A stretch of 42,654 nucleotides of DNA from Candidatus Tepidifontimicrobium thermophilum (GTDB lineage: Bacteria > Sysuimicrobiota > Sysuimicrobiia > Sysuimicrobiales > Sysuimicrobiaceae): contig JAVKKH010000018.1 in the NCBI GenBank assembly GCA_031296405.1, forward strand, positions 1 through 42,654. Direction: 5' to 3'. The translations under genes were made by a program, and so were the position numbers. Shown piece by piece: positions 32,890-42,542 of this stretch. Position 1 is the first letter of the stretch; each line of letters opens with the position of its first letter. The notes beneath the pieces are model-generated. The model worked only from the letters and a program-made list of their open reading frames with translations. It searched no databases and was not told where the DNA came from.

Positions 32890-34420
32890 GGGAGGGGAGT
32901 GAAATAGAACCTGAAACCGTGTGCCCACAAGCAGTCGGAGGGCTATGCCGGTCCCGCAAGGGACCGGGATGCCTGACGGCGTGCCTATTGAAGAATGAGC
33001 CTGTGAGTTGTCGCGTGTGGCGAGCCTAAGGCCTTCGGGCCGGAGGCGCAGGGAAACCGAGTCTGAACAGGGCGCCGCTCCCGGAAGGGAGGGCGAGGGG
33101 GACCTCGCCAGTCGCACGCGGCAGACCCGAAACCGGGTGAGCTACCCATGGCCAGGGTGAAGCGCGGCTAACCCCGCGTGGAGGCCCGAACCCGTCGGTG
33201 TTGCAAAACCGTGGGATGAGCTGTGGGTAGGGGTGATATGCCAATCGAACCCGGAGATAGCTGGTTCTCCCCGAAATGCATTGAGGTGCAGCCCCGGTGC
33301 GGAGCGCCGCGGAGGTAGAGCACTGGATGGGCTAGGGCGGAAGAATCCGTACCGAACCCAACCAAACTCCGAATGCCGCGGCGTGCTCGCCGGGAGTGAG
33401 ACGGTGGGGGATAAGCTCCATCGTCGAGAGGGGAACAGCCCAGACCGTCGGCTAAGGTCCCTAAGTCCCAGCTCAGTGGGAAAGGAAGTGGCACCGCCCA
33501 GACAGCCGGGAGGTTGGCTTAGAAGCAGCCATCCTTTAAAGAGTGCGTAATAGCTCACCGGTCGAGTGGTGCTGCGCCGAAAACGTAACGGGGCTAAGCT
33601 GGGCACCGAAGCCACGGGTTCGGCGCGGGCGCGGCTCGCGCCGAGCGGTAGGGGAGCGTTCTGCCGTAGGGGGAAGCCGGACCGTGAGGACCGGTGGACG
33701 AGGCAGAAGTGAGAATGCAGGCATGAGTAGCGAAAAGGCGGGTGAGAATCCCGCCCCCCGTAAGCCTAAGGGTTCTTACGGAAGGTTCGTCCGCGTAAGG
33801 TTAGGCGGGAGCTAAGGCGAGGCCGAAAGGCGTAGCCGATGCACAGCCGGTCGACATTCCGGCCCCGCTCGGAGTTCGTTACGAGCCGCGGAGGGACGCA
33901 GAAGGGTAGCTCTACCGGCGACCGGAAGTGCCGGGCCAACCGGGTAGGCTGGGGTCCCAGGCAAATCCGGGACCCCGTTAAGGCCGAGACGGGAGTGCGA
34001 GCGGACTTGAAACGTCCGCGAAGGGAGTGATCCCACGCTGCCGAGAAAAGCTTCGCGGCCAGAACTCCGGGCGCCCGTACCGCAAACCGACACAGGTAGG
34101 CGGGCACTGAAGGTGCCAAGGGGCGCGAGGGAACCCTCCTCAAGGAACTCTGCAAGTTGACCCCGTAACTTCGGGAGAAGGGGTGCCCCGGTAGGGTGAG
34201 GTGCTCCGCGCACCGAGCCCGAGGGGGCCGCAGAGAATAGGCCCAAGCGACTGTTTAACAAAAACACAGGTCTCTGCGAAGCCGCAAGGCGACGTATAGG
34301 GGCTGACGCCTGCCCAGTGCCGGAAGGTAAAGGGGAGGGGTTAGCTCGGCCTTCGGGCCGGGCGAAGCTCCAAACCGAAGCCCCGGTGAACGGCGGCGGT
34401 AACTATAACCGTCCTAAGGT

Positions 34421-35120
34421 ATCGCCGGAAAGGCGCTGCCTGCCCGCCGGGCAACCGGCGGGGCAATACCTGGCTATATGCGGGGAAGCCCTGAGAGCCC
34501 TCCCTACGTTTCCGGCTGGACGCCGGCGTAAAAATGGCGAGGGATTGGGCAATCCGCAGGAAACTCCCGGCTTCACCGCTGGGAGGATCCTCAGAGGCCA
34601 TACGCTGGGCATCTGGTCGGGAGGCTGGGATGAAGCTGTCTCCAGATTGGGTGGCGGGGTTCGCGGACGGCGAAGGCTGTTTTCACGTTTCGATCCAGCG
34701 CCACCCCTCCATGGCCATCGGGTATCAGGTGCTGCCTGAGTTCGTGATCGTCCAACACCGTCGCGATATCCAGGTACTCTACGCCCTGAAACGGTTCTTC
34801 GGCTGCGGCGTGGTCCGCCCCGACGACGAAGATCGCTACGCTTACCGGGTGCGGCGGCTGGAGTGCCTGGAACGCATCTGCGACTTCTTCCAGCAGCATC
34901 CTCTGAAAACGAGGAAGAACGTCGAGATGCGTCGGTTCCGAAAAATCGTCCTCCTGATGAAGGAGGGGCGGCACCGGACCCGAGAGGGGCTGTTAGAGAT
35001 TGTTGAGATCGCTGCGCAGATGAACTCCGCGAACCGCCCGGCCCTGAAGCAGATCCGCCAGGAGCTCCTGGCCAGATGAAGAGATGGTCCACCCCGTGGC
35101 GAAAGTCACGGAACACGGTG
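34421..35120 (+). mobile_element. Group I intron in 23S at L1931, with endonuclease gene
   Basis: 700 bases that interrupt 23S after the T matching E. coli U1931. The 5' exon ends in T and the intron in G, as group I splicing requires. Core elements are visible: P (TGCGGGGAAGCCC, 34479-34491), Q (AATCCGCAG, 34551-34559), R (TCAGAGGCCATACGC, 34591-34605) and S (AAGAGATGGTCC, 35079-35090). P7 can form from GGCCA (34596-34600) and TGGTC (35085-35089). A guide GCCT at 34438-34441 can pair with exon AGGT. The endonuclease gene fills the P8 loop between R and S. Introns at this site with a LAGLIDADG gene are known in Thermotoga and Simkania and in organelles. Confidence 0.92.
34630..35079 (+). CDS. 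LAGLIDADG homing endonuclease of the L1931 intron
   Basis: A 149-residue single-motif LAGLIDADG endonuclease. The motif WVAGFADGEG spans residues 7-16 with the catalytic acid Glu15. GCFHVSIQ, FVIVQHRRDIQVLYALKRFFGCGVV and FQQHPLKTRKNVEMRRFRKIV follow the usual fold of the LAGLIDADG_1 family found in rRNA introns. It would work as a homodimer and cut the intronless 23S gene near position 1931, spreading the intron. The ATG at 34630 follows GGGAGG; an ATG at 34534 would extend the frame across the Q and R core elements and is rejected. The stop touches the S element. Confidence 0.9.
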   Translation: MKLSPDWVAGFADGEGCFHVSIQRHPSMAIGYQVLPEFVIVQHRRDIQVLYALKRFFGCGVVRPDDEDRYAYRVRRLECLERICDFFQQHPLKTRKNVEMRRFRKIVLLMKEGRHRTREGLLEIVEIAAQMNSANRPALKQIRQELLAR

Positions 35121-35170
<50 letters not shown>

Positions 35171-35420
35171 CTTGGGCGCTGTCTCGAGGAGGGGCTCGGC
35201 GAAGGTGTACCACCCGTGAAGATACGGGTTTCCCGCAGCTGGACGGAAAGACCCCGTGGAGCTTTACTGCAGCCTGATACTGGATGTGGTTTTGGCATGT
35301 ATAGGATAGGTGGGAGGCTGGGAAGCGGGGGCGCCAGCTCCCGTGGAGCCACCCTTGGAATACCACCCTTGTCAGGACTACGTCCTAACCGGGGCCCTAC
35401 ACCGGGTCCTGGGACCGTGT

Positions 35421-35458
<38 letters not shown>

Positions 35459-35613
35459 GGTAACGGAGGCGCCCAAAGGTCCCCTCAGCACGGTTGGAAA
35501 CCGTGCGTCGAGTGCAAGGGCATAAGGGGGCTTGACTGCGAGACCCACAAGTCGAGCAGGGGCGAAAGCCGGGCCTAGTGATCCTACGGCGGCAAGTGGA
35601 AGCGCCGTGGCTT

Positions 35614-35646
<33 letters not shown>

Positions 35647-35663
35647 GATCTCCCCCAAGAGTC

Positions 35664-35704
<41 letters not shown>

Positions 35705-35725
35705 CCATCCTGGGGGGGCAGTACC

Positions 35726-35756
<31 letters not shown>

Positions 35757-35782
35757 GGGTACGTGAGCTGGGTTCAGACCGT

Positions 35783-36504
35783 CGACGGAGGCGGCCCAGG
35801 CGGGTAACCGCCTGTGGAAAAACCGGCTCATAACGGGGAAGCCCTCCGGGTCCACCGACCGGATGCCGAGGGTGACCCCGTGGGAAGGTGAAGGCAGTGG
35901 ACGAGACCACGAAGGCCTACGTAGCGGGGTTCCTGGACGGCGACGGAAGTGTAATGTTGCAACTGAAGCCAAGGCGTGACTACCGTTACGGCTTCCAGAT
36001 CAAGGCGACGATCAGTTTCTACCAAGACCGACGGAGCCGACACGTCCTAGAGTGGTGGCGTGCGCAACTGGGAGTTGGCTCCGTACGGAACCGACCGGAC
36101 GGCATCTGTCAGTACGATATCGAGGGCGTGGATGCCGTCAGTCGGGTCCTGGTAGAAGTCGCTCCGTACATCGTGGCGAAGAAGCAGCAGGTCGAGACAG
36201 CGGTGCGGTTGCTCTGCGAGATCCGGCAGAGTCCGCGACCGTCGCCACAGGAGTTCTTGGAGTGGGCCGAGCGGGTGGAGTCCTACCAGCGCCTAAACTA
36301 CTCGAAGCGCCCGCGGTACGGGACAGAAGACGTACGGCGGGAGCTGGTAGCACGGCGCGCCTTCACCCCCGTAACGACTGAGGCCGTGGAGGCCGAGGCT
36401 CGGGCGGCGACCAGACAGGAACCCATCGCCCGGGCAACACGCCGGCACCCCCGAAAGGGGGTGGTGGGATAGTCTACCCCCCGAGGAAACTCGGGGAGAC
36501 GGTG
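35783..36504 (+). mobile_element. Group I intron in 23S at L2593, with I-CreI-like gene
   Basis: 722 bases inserted after the T of GACCGT and before CGTGAGACAGG, matching the site of the Chlamydomonas chloroplast 23S intron (L2593). The exon ends in T and the intron in G. A P-like element TAACGGGGAAGCCC is at 35831-35844 and an S-like GATAGTC at 36469-36475. A candidate guide GCGG near 35791 can pair with exon CCGT. I could not assign Q, R and P7 with confidence. The endonuclease frame runs into the S-like element, so coding and ribozyme sequence overlap. The intron call rests on the exact interruption, the T/G borders and the endonuclease. Confidence 0.9.
35888..36472 (+). CDS. I-CreI-like LAGLIDADG homing endonuclease
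   Basis: A 194-residue single-motif endonuclease that can be aligned by eye with I-CreI over most of its length. The motif [12 protein letters not shown] (residues 11-22) has the catalytic Asp19, equivalent to I-CreI Asp20. [39 protein letters not shown] (I-CreI PFLKLKQKQ) and [12 protein letters not shown] follow in the same order. A basic, Ala-rich C-terminal tail of about 45 residues is extra. The GTG at 35888 follows GGGAAGG; a GTG at 35897 is an alternative. The TAG stop lies inside the intron's S-like element. It should cut intronless 23S at position 2593 as I-CreI does; that is inference from similarity. Confidence 0.92.
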   Translation: MKAVDETTKAYVAGFLDGDGSVMLQLKPRRDYRYGFQIKATISFYQDRRSRHVLEWWRAQLGVGSVRNRPDGICQYDIEGVDAVSRVLVEVAPYIVAKKQQVETAVRLLCEIRQSPRPSPQEFLEWAERVESYQRLNYSKRPRYGTEDVRRELVARRAFTPVTTEAVEAEARAATRQEPIARATRRHPRKGVVG

Positions 36505-36648
36505 CGTGAGACAGGTCGGTCCCTATCCACTGCGGGCGTCGGTGGCTTGAGGGGGGCTGCTCCTAGTACGAGAGGACCGGAGTGGACGCACCTCTGGTGT
36601 ACCGGTTGTCGCGCCAGCGGCACGCGCCGGGTAGCCATGTGCGGTCGT

Positions 36649-36679
<31 letters not shown>

Positions 36680-36812
36680 ACGCCCCAAGATGAGGCCACC
36701 CACCGGGTCAACCGGGTAAGGCCCCAGGTAGACGACCTGGTAGATAGGCCGGAGGTGGAAGCGCGGCAACGCGTGAAGCCGACCGGTACTAATCGGCCGA
36801 GGGCTTGAAGGG

Positions 36813-36953
36813 AGCTCCCCTTCGGGAGCAGCTGAAAGGAGCTTGGCGTCGGGCTCTCGCATGCGGAAGGCTTCCGACGCTGGAAGCCGTCGCGGTTCTG
36901 TCCAGGCAACGTCCGAGGAGACTGCCGCTTCCAGCGCCGACGGATCTGGGATT
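36813..36953 (+). other. 23S-5S spacer with right arm of the 23S stem
   Basis: 141 bases without a tRNA gene. GGAGCAGCTGAAAGGAGCT (36825-36843) pairs with 32285-32303 to close the 23S stem. A local GGAGCTCCCCTTCGGGAGC hairpin (36811-36829) competes with it, and GGCTTCC / GGAAGCC can pair near 36870-36886. Confidence 0.7.
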
Positions 36954-37071
<118 letters not shown>

Positions 37072-37078
37072 GTGATGT

Positions 37079-37116
37079 GAGGGGAGAGGCGGAGCCGCCT
37101 CTCCCCTCGCGTTTCT
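37079..37116 (+). terminator. Rho-independent terminator of the rRNA operon
   Basis: A perfect 14-base-pair stem, GAGGGGAGAGGCGG and CCGCCTCTCCCCTC with an AG loop (37079-37108), is followed by GCGTTTCT. It lies 7 bases after 5S. The T-run is short, but the stem is very strong. The minus-strand ligase gene ends 24 bases further right, so the same hairpin may stop both transcripts. Confidence 0.85.
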
Positions 37117-37132
37117 GGGGGGAGACCGTCCG

Positions 37133-38761
37133 CTAGCCCCAGGACCAGTCCCGGAACTGATCCCGGAGCTTGGCCTTCTGGAACTTCCCCGCGGACGTCT
37201 TGGGGATTTCGGAGACGAACACGAACGCGTCCGGCAGCCACCACCGGGCAAAGCGGGGCGCGAGGAACTCCCGCAGCTCCTCCGCGCTGGCCTGCTGGCC
37301 TTCCCGCAGGACCACCACCGCCAGCGGCCGCTCTCCCCACTTGGGGTGCGGCACCGCCACCACCGCCGCCTCCTTCACCGCGGGGTGGCCCATGAGGGCG
37401 TTCTCCACGTCCACGGAGCTGATCCACTCCCCTCCGGACTTGATGAGGTCCTTGGTGCGGTCCACGATCTTCACGTAGCCCTCGGAGTCGATGGTCACCA
37501 CGTCCCCGGTGCGGAACCACCCGTCAGAAGTCCACCGGTCGGGATCCTCCCCGCCGTGGTACGAGGCTGCCACCCAGACTCCCCGTACCTGCAGCTCCCC
37601 CATGGTCTTCCCGTCCCACGGGACCTCACCCTGGTCGGAGACGGCCCGGACCTCCACCAGCGGGGCGGGCAGGCCCTGCTTGGCGCGGTACGTGTACTGC
37701 TGGTCTTCCGGCAGGTCGGCCAGGGTGCTCTTGAGGCGGCTCACGGTCCCGAGAGGGCTCATCTCCGTCATGCCCCACGCGTGCAGCACGTGGAACCCCA
37801 GCTGGTCGTACGCCCGGATCATGGCCTCCGGTGCCGCGGACCCACCCACCACCAGGGTGCGGAGCTTCAGCTTCCACCGCTGGGGCTCCTTCCGCAGTGC
37901 GTCCAGGACGCCCAGCCAGACGGTGGGAACCCCTGCGGTCACGGTCACGCCCTCGGACTCGAACAGCTCCAGCAGGCTCGCCGGGTCCAGGTGAGGGCCC
38001 GGGAACACCTGCTTGCAGCCCAGCAAGGTGGCACCGAAAGGAATTCCCCAGGCGTTCACGTGGAACATGGGCACCACCGGGCAGACCACGTCCCGCTGGC
38101 TCAGCCCCAGGGCGTCCGGTAACGCCGCGGCCAGGGTGTGGATCACCAGGGACCGGTGGCTGTACACGACCCCCTTCGGGCGGCCGGTGGTGCCGGACGT
38201 GTAGCACATCCCCACGGGCGCTTCCTCGTCCAGGGGCGGGTAGTCCCAGGAGCCCGTGGCGGTCGCCAGGAGGTCCTCGTAGCTCTCGTAGCCCGGGGGC
38301 ACCGGCGCGCCCGTGAGCGGCACCACGAAGACCCGCTCGAACGAGACGTGAGGCCGGACCTGCTCCACCAGGGGCAGCAGTACGTCGTCCGCGATGAGGA
38401 AGCGGTCCTGCGCGTGGCCGGCGATGTACGCGATGTCCGAGGGGTGCAGCCGGATGTTCAGGGTGTGAAGGACGCCACCCGCGCAGGGGACCCCGAAGTA
38501 CGCCTCCAGGTGCGCGAAGTGGTTCCACATCAGGGTGGCGACCCGGTCCCCGGGCCGCAGACCAGCCCGCTGCAGGGCTTCCGCCAGGCGGCGGGCCCTG
38601 CGGTAGAAGTCCGCGTAGGTGTAGCGGTGCAGGGAGCGGTCCGGCAGGCGGGAGACGACCTCCACCTTCGGGTACAGTTTCGCCGCGCGCTCCAGGAAGT
38701 GCGGCAGGGTCAAGGGCACCCGCATCATGGTGTGCTGCAGGGTTTCCGTGCGGGTCTGCAC
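37133..38761 (-). CDS. Long/medium-chain fatty acid-CoA ligase (4)
   Basis: A 542-residue AMP-forming ligase close in pattern to the Thermus thermophilus long-chain enzyme. The phosphate loop is YTSGTTGRPKGVVYSH, then VPMFHVNAWGIPF, the adenine motif HAWGMTEMSPLGT, the hinge VDRTKDLIKSGGEWISS and the catalytic lysine in PKTSAGKFQKAKLRD. It makes acyl-CoA from a free fatty acid for beta-oxidation or lipid use. I chose the GTG at 38761, placed 8 bases after AGGGGGG; a GTG at 38770 overlaps that site. The frame is open to 40207 but only as a shadow of the UPF0182 gene. It is convergent with the rRNA operon and follows the UPF0182 gene by 83 bases. Confidence 0.92.
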   Translation of the reverse strand: MQTRTETLQHTMMRVPLTLPHFLERAAKLYPKVEVVSRLPDRSLHRYTYADFYRRARRLAEALQRAGLRPGDRVATLMWNHFAHLEAYFGVPCAGGVLHTLNIRLHPSDIAYIAGHAQDRFLIADDVLLPLVEQVRPHVSFERVFVVPLTGAPVPPGYESYEDLLATATGSWDYPPLDEEAPVGMCYTSGTTGRPKGVVYSHRSLVIHTLAAALPDALGLSQRDVVCPVVPMFHVNAWGIPFGATLLGCKQVFPGPHLDPASLLELFESEGVTVTAGVPTVWLGVLDALRKEPQRWKLKLRTLVVGGSAAPEAMIRAYDQLGFHVLHAWGMTEMSPLGTVSRLKSTLADLPEDQQYTYRAKQGLPAPLVEVRAVSDQGEVPWDGKTMGELQVRGVWVAASYHGGEDPDRWTSDGWFRTGDVVTIDSEGYVKIVDRTKDLIKSGGEWISSVDVENALMGHPAVKEAAVVAVPHPKWGERPLAVVVLREGQQASAEELREFLAPRFARWWLPDAFVFVSEIPKTSAGKFQKAKLRDQFRDWSWG

Positions 38762-38844
38762 GCGTTCCACCCCCCTTCGCCCGCCAGCGGTTCGCCGCCG
38801 CCGGGCCAAAACCCTGCCGGACGATCGGTCGACACTTGAGGGAC

Positions 38845-41517
38845 CTACCGGCGGCGGGCGAGCTCCTCCAGCACCCGGCCCAGGGCTTCCAGCTCCCGCT
38901 GGAACCCGGCCAGGTCTCCGCGGCGCAGCAGCTCCTGGGCGAGCCGGTACCGGCGCAGGGCCTCGGCGGCCAGGTCGGGGCGCGGGGAACTTGCGCCGGG
39001 AGCCGTCGGCGGAGGCGCCCTGCCTTCCAGGACCTGAGACAGCGCTTCGTCCAGGGTGGCGGCCATGGCCACCCGTGGCCCCTGGGCCACCACCACCCGC
39101 CGCAGCTCGGGCAGCTGGCTGCGCTCGGCCTGCAGGAAGATGGGCTCCACGTACAGGAGGGACTGTTCCACGGGGACCACCAGGAGGTTGCCCCGGATCA
39201 CGCGGGAGCCCTGCTGGTTCCACAGGGTCAGCTGCTGGCTGATGTAGGGGTCCTGGTTGATGCGGGACTCCACCTGCATGGGCCCGAAGACCACGCGGTC
39301 CTTGGGGAAGGTGAACACCTGTAGTTCGCCCAGGTTCGGCGGGTCGTTGCGGGCCGCGAGCCAGGCCACCATGTTGTCCCGGCGCTGCGGGGTCATGGGC
39401 AGGATGAGGACGAACTCCACCGTCCCCGCGGGAGCGTCGGGCAGGCGCAGCGTGACGTAGTACGGCTCCACGGGCTGCGGGCGGTCCGCGAAGATCTCGT
39501 TGGCCACCGCCCACACGTCCTCCCGGTTGTAGAAGACCCGGGGGTCGCGCATGTGGTAGGTGGCGTACACCTGGGCCTGCACCTCGAACAGGTCCAGGGG
39601 GTAGCGCAGGTGGGCCCGCAGGGAAGCGGGCAGCTCGTCGAGGGGGCGGAACAGCCCCGGGAAGATGCGGGCGTACACCCGCAGCACGGGGTCGGCGGGG
39701 TCCGCCACGTACAACCGCACGTCCCCGTGGTAGGCGTCCACCACCGCCTTCACGGAGTTCCGGATGTAGTTGAACGGACCTGTCGGCTGGCTGTACGGGT
39801 AGCGGTCGCTGGTGGTGTACGCGTCCACCACCCAGAACACCCGGCCGTCCGCCACCACCGCGTAGGGGTCCCGGTCGTACGAGAGGAAGGGTGCCAGGCG
39901 CCGGACCCGCTCGGGCACCGCGCGCGCGAACAGGACGCGGCTTTCGGAGGTCAGGTCGGTGGACAGCAGCACGCGCCAGTCCCCGAACCGGGTGGCGAAG
40001 GCCATGCGCCTGAGCCAGCCCCGCAGGGGGATCCCTGCGCGGCCCTGGTACCGCGTGGTGACGTTCTCGTCGCCCCGGGGGTAGTCGAACTCCTCCACCC
40101 GGGTGTGGACGATCACGTAGTTGCGGGTCAGCTCGCCGAAGTAGATCTCCGGACGGTCCAGCCGGAGTTCCGGAAACTCCGCCCGGGGCGGGATGTCCCG
40201 CAGCCACAGCTCCGGCAGGCCCTCTTCAGAGATCCGGTGCACGGGGGACGCCACCACCCCGTAGCCGTGGGTGTACACGAGGTGCTCGTTCACCCACGTG
40301 CGCGCCTGGGGCGGCAGGCGGGAGGTGTCCAGCTCCCGCACCGCCAGCATGAGCTGCTGCTGGCGCCCGCCGACCGGGTACCGGTCGATGTCCACGTCGG
40401 AGAAGGTGTAGTAGGCCCGCAGGCTCTGCAGCTGGCGGAACGTCTCCAGCAGGGGCCGGTAGTCCCACAGGCGGACGTTGTCCAGGGTGGCCCGCTGCCG
40501 CTGGACGGCCGCGGGGTCCAGCCGGTCCTGGGGTTGGAAGGGCACGAGCCGCACCCTGTGGAGCCCGTACGCCCGCAGGGTGGACTCGACGTGCGCCCGG
40601 AGGTACGGGGCCTCCCGGCTGAGTTCCGCGGGTGCGACCACCAGCTGCTGGACCAGAGGAGGTACCACCCCCACGCCCACGAACCACGCCGCCACCATCA
40701 CCGCCAGGACCCCGGCCGCGAAGCGGAGGGTCCGCAGCCACACGTTCAGGAACAGCAGCGCCGCGCATACTGCCGCGAGGGCAGCGAGCAGCTGCAGCGC
40801 CGGCAGCCGGGCGTGGGCGTCCGCGTAGGTGATCCCGAACACCAGGCCCCGCTGGGAGGTGAGCAGCTCGTACGCGTCCAGCCGGAACCCCCCGGCCCGG
40901 ACGAGGAGCAACAGCCCGGCCACCAGGGACAGGTGCGCCCTCGCTCCTGGCGGAAGCCGCAACAGGCCCCGCAGGCTCAGACGGGACGTGGCGGCCAGTA
41001 GGTACACCGCCAGCGCGCCCGCGCCGGCCACCAGCAGCCAGCCCCACAGCAAGTGCTGCAGGAACCGCCAGAAGGGCAGCCGGAACAGGTAGAAGGAAAC
41101 GTCCAGCCCGAACACCGGGTCCTGTTCTCCCGCGGGCGCGGCGTGCAGGAACTGCTGGAACGCCACCCACTGACCGGTGCTGGCAAGCCCCGCCAGGACA
41201 GCCACCGCCGCGCAGCCCGGCCCCAACCAGCGCCGCAGGCCAGGGCGCGGGACGTACCGGGTCCCGTCAAGCCGCAGCTCCACCCGCGCGGGAGGCGGCA
41301 GGGCCCGCAGGGCGACCCGCAGGTTCAGGTACAGGATCGCCCACACCACCGCGGCCACGAAGGCGAACAGCCCTGCCTTCGACAGGGCCGGTACCCAGAA
41401 CACGCGGGGATATCCGAGTTCTACGAACCACAACCAGTCCGTGTACCAGTAGGCCACGGTGGGCCACACCACCAGGGCCGTGGCCAGCACAATCAAGAGG
41501 TAGACCCGCCACGCCAA
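38845..41517 (-). CDS. UPF0182 family large membrane protein
   Basis: An 890-residue protein of the UPF0182 family (PF03699), whose function is unknown. About seven hydrophobic helices lie in the first 290 residues (VYLLIVLATALVVWPTVAYW, AGLFAFVAAVVWAILYL, and so on). A large extracytoplasmic part follows with family segments YTFSDVDIDRYPV, YTHGYGVVASPV, ITYADAHARLPAL and QPTGPFNYIRNSVKAVVDAY. The C-terminus is a helical, Glu/Arg-rich stretch. The length is usual for the family. The start is TTG at 41517 behind a GGCGGGTAGG stretch, right after the stop of the next gene upstream, so they are likely co-transcribed. Confidence 0.92.
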   Translation of the reverse strand: MAWRVYLLIVLATALVVWPTVAYWYTDWLWFVELGYPRVFWVPALSKAGLFAFVAAVVWAILYLNLRVALRALPPPARVELRLDGTRYVPRPGLRRWLGPGCAAVAVLAGLASTGQWVAFQQFLHAAPAGEQDPVFGLDVSFYLFRLPFWRFLQHLLWGWLLVAGAGALAVYLLAATSRLSLRGLLRLPPGARAHLSLVAGLLLLVRAGGFRLDAYELLTSQRGLVFGITYADAHARLPALQLLAALAAVCAALLFLNVWLRTLRFAAGVLAVMVAAWFVGVGVVPPLVQQLVVAPAELSREAPYLRAHVESTLRAYGLHRVRLVPFQPQDRLDPAAVQRQRATLDNVRLWDYRPLLETFRQLQSLRAYYTFSDVDIDRYPVGGRQQQLMLAVRELDTSRLPPQARTWVNEHLVYTHGYGVVASPVHRISEEGLPELWLRDIPPRAEFPELRLDRPEIYFGELTRNYVIVHTRVEEFDYPRGDENVTTRYQGRAGIPLRGWLRRMAFATRFGDWRVLLSTDLTSESRVLFARAVPERVRRLAPFLSYDRDPYAVVADGRVFWVVDAYTTSDRYPYSQPTGPFNYIRNSVKAVVDAYHGDVRLYVADPADPVLRVYARIFPGLFRPLDELPASLRAHLRYPLDLFEVQAQVYATYHMRDPRVFYNREDVWAVANEIFADRPQPVEPYYVTLRLPDAPAGTVEFVLILPMTPQRRDNMVAWLAARNDPPNLGELQVFTFPKDRVVFGPMQVESRINQDPYISQQLTLWNQQGSRVIRGNLLVVPVEQSLLYVEPIFLQAERSQLPELRRVVVAQGPRVAMAATLDEALSQVLEGRAPPPTAPGASSPRPDLAAEALRRYRLAQELLRRGDLAGFQRELEALGRVLEELARRR

Positions 41518-41518
41518 C

Positions 41519-42082
41519 CTACCCGCCCTCCTCCTGCTCCCACCGCCTGTTCCGGTACTTCCACGCCCGCGCCCGGCCGGAGTCCACGTCGAACCCGTGG
41601 GCGCGGTGCGGAGTCCACCGTCCCTGATAGGTTGCCACCACCACGCTAGCTCCCGGAGGCAGGCCGGCTGCTTCCAGCTCCTCCGCGAGGTCCCGCAGGC
41701 CGCACAGCGCGGCGTCCAGCTCTTCGCCGTTCCGGGGGACGAACCGGCCCCGGACCATCACCGACTGCAGGTCCCACCGGAACTGGAACTCCGGGTGGGG
41801 CTTGCCACAGGACTCGAACAGCTCGCACAGGCTCCGGCGCGCGGGCCCGGCCAGTTCCGAGCCCACCAGGCCCAGGGCCTCCCGCAGGCGCGCGGGGTCT
41901 GCGAAAGCCCCCAGGCTCAGTAGGACCGAGGCCGGTGCCTGGCGGTCCTGCCGCAGGAAGCGCATGGTCCGCGCGGGCAGCAGGGCCTTCCAGGCCGCCC
42001 GCACGCGCCGGACCCCTTCCTCCGGGAAGGCGGTCTCGTCGTAGCCGAGGACCACGCCTGTAGCCTGGTGGAAACGGCGCAC
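41519..42082 (-). CDS. Unrecognised 187-residue protein upstream of UPF0182
   Basis: I do not recognise a family. The 187-residue chain has no signal peptide or membrane segment. It starts RRFHQATGVVLGYDETAFPEEGVRR, has a central part with FQFRWDLQSVMVRGRFVPRNGEELDAALCGLRDLAEEL, and ends with a Trp/Arg-rich basic tail (KYRNRRWEQEEG). The start is a GTG; codon usage and third-position GC match the neighbours, which supports a real gene. The stop is directly before the UPF0182 start, so the two probably form an operon and may be linked in function. Confidence 0.65.
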   Translation of the reverse strand: MRRFHQATGVVLGYDETAFPEEGVRRVRAAWKALLPARTMRFLRQDRQAPASVLLSLGAFADPARLREALGLVGSELAGPARRSLCELFESCGKPHPEFQFRWDLQSVMVRGRFVPRNGEELDAALCGLRDLAEELEAAGLPPGASVVVATYQGRWTPHRAHGFDVDSGRARAWKYRNRRWEQEEGG

Positions 42083-42137
42083 GTCCCGATCATACCGTGC
42101 CTGGGGCTCCGAGGTCGGCCCCCGGTTCTCCTGTTGT

Positions 42138-42542
42138 TCAGGGGCTCAGGAGGCGTACACCGGTGAACACGGTGCGGAAGACGACCGGGTCCAGCGTGGC
42201 CACCGCCAGGCCGTGATGCTCGGCGTGGGCCCCGACGAGGAAGTCGGCCACGATGCGCCGGGGCAGGACTCCGCCGCGCCGGGTGCGGGCGTACTCGCCC
42301 GAGGCCCTGCCGGCTCGTTCCCACACCACAGGCGGCATGTCCCACAGCACGTCCACCTGGGCCTTTTCGAGGAACGCCCGGAGCCCCTCCCAGCTCCGGG
42401 AGGCGGCTAGTTCGGAGTAGACCACCGGGCAGATGGCAAGCGCTTCCGACCCCACCTGATCGAGGAGTTGGAGCGCCTGGAGGTGGCAGGCATCCTCGGG
42501 ATCGAAGGCGGCAAGGAGGACGTTCGTGTCAAGGCTGATCAT
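42138..42542 (-). CDS. vapC: VapC-like PIN-domain toxin
   Basis: A 134-residue PIN-domain ribonuclease. The acidic metal-binding residues are in place: Asp5 (LDTNVLL), Glu44 (YSELAAS), Asp99 (VADFLVGAHA) and Asp117 (TLDPVVF). That set defines VapC toxins, which cut RNA in growing cells unless held by VapB. The ATG overlaps the 3' end of an upstream frame that looks like the antitoxin, in the usual antitoxin-first order. Confidence 0.88.
   Translation of the reverse strand: MISLDTNVLLAAFDPEDACHLQALQLLDQVGSEALAICPVVYSELAASRSWEGLRAFLEKAQVDVLWDMPPVVWERAGRASGEYARTRRGGVLPRRIVADFLVGAHAEHHGLAVATLDPVVFRTVFTGVRLLSP

Noticed and set aside
37133..40207. A 1,024-codon minus-strand open frame covering the ligase and part of the UPF0182 gene
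   Set aside because: Only the part from about 38761 down looks like a protein family. The upstream half is proline/arginine-rich noise in the frame opposite to or shifted from the UPF0182 coding sequence, as often happens in GC-rich DNA.
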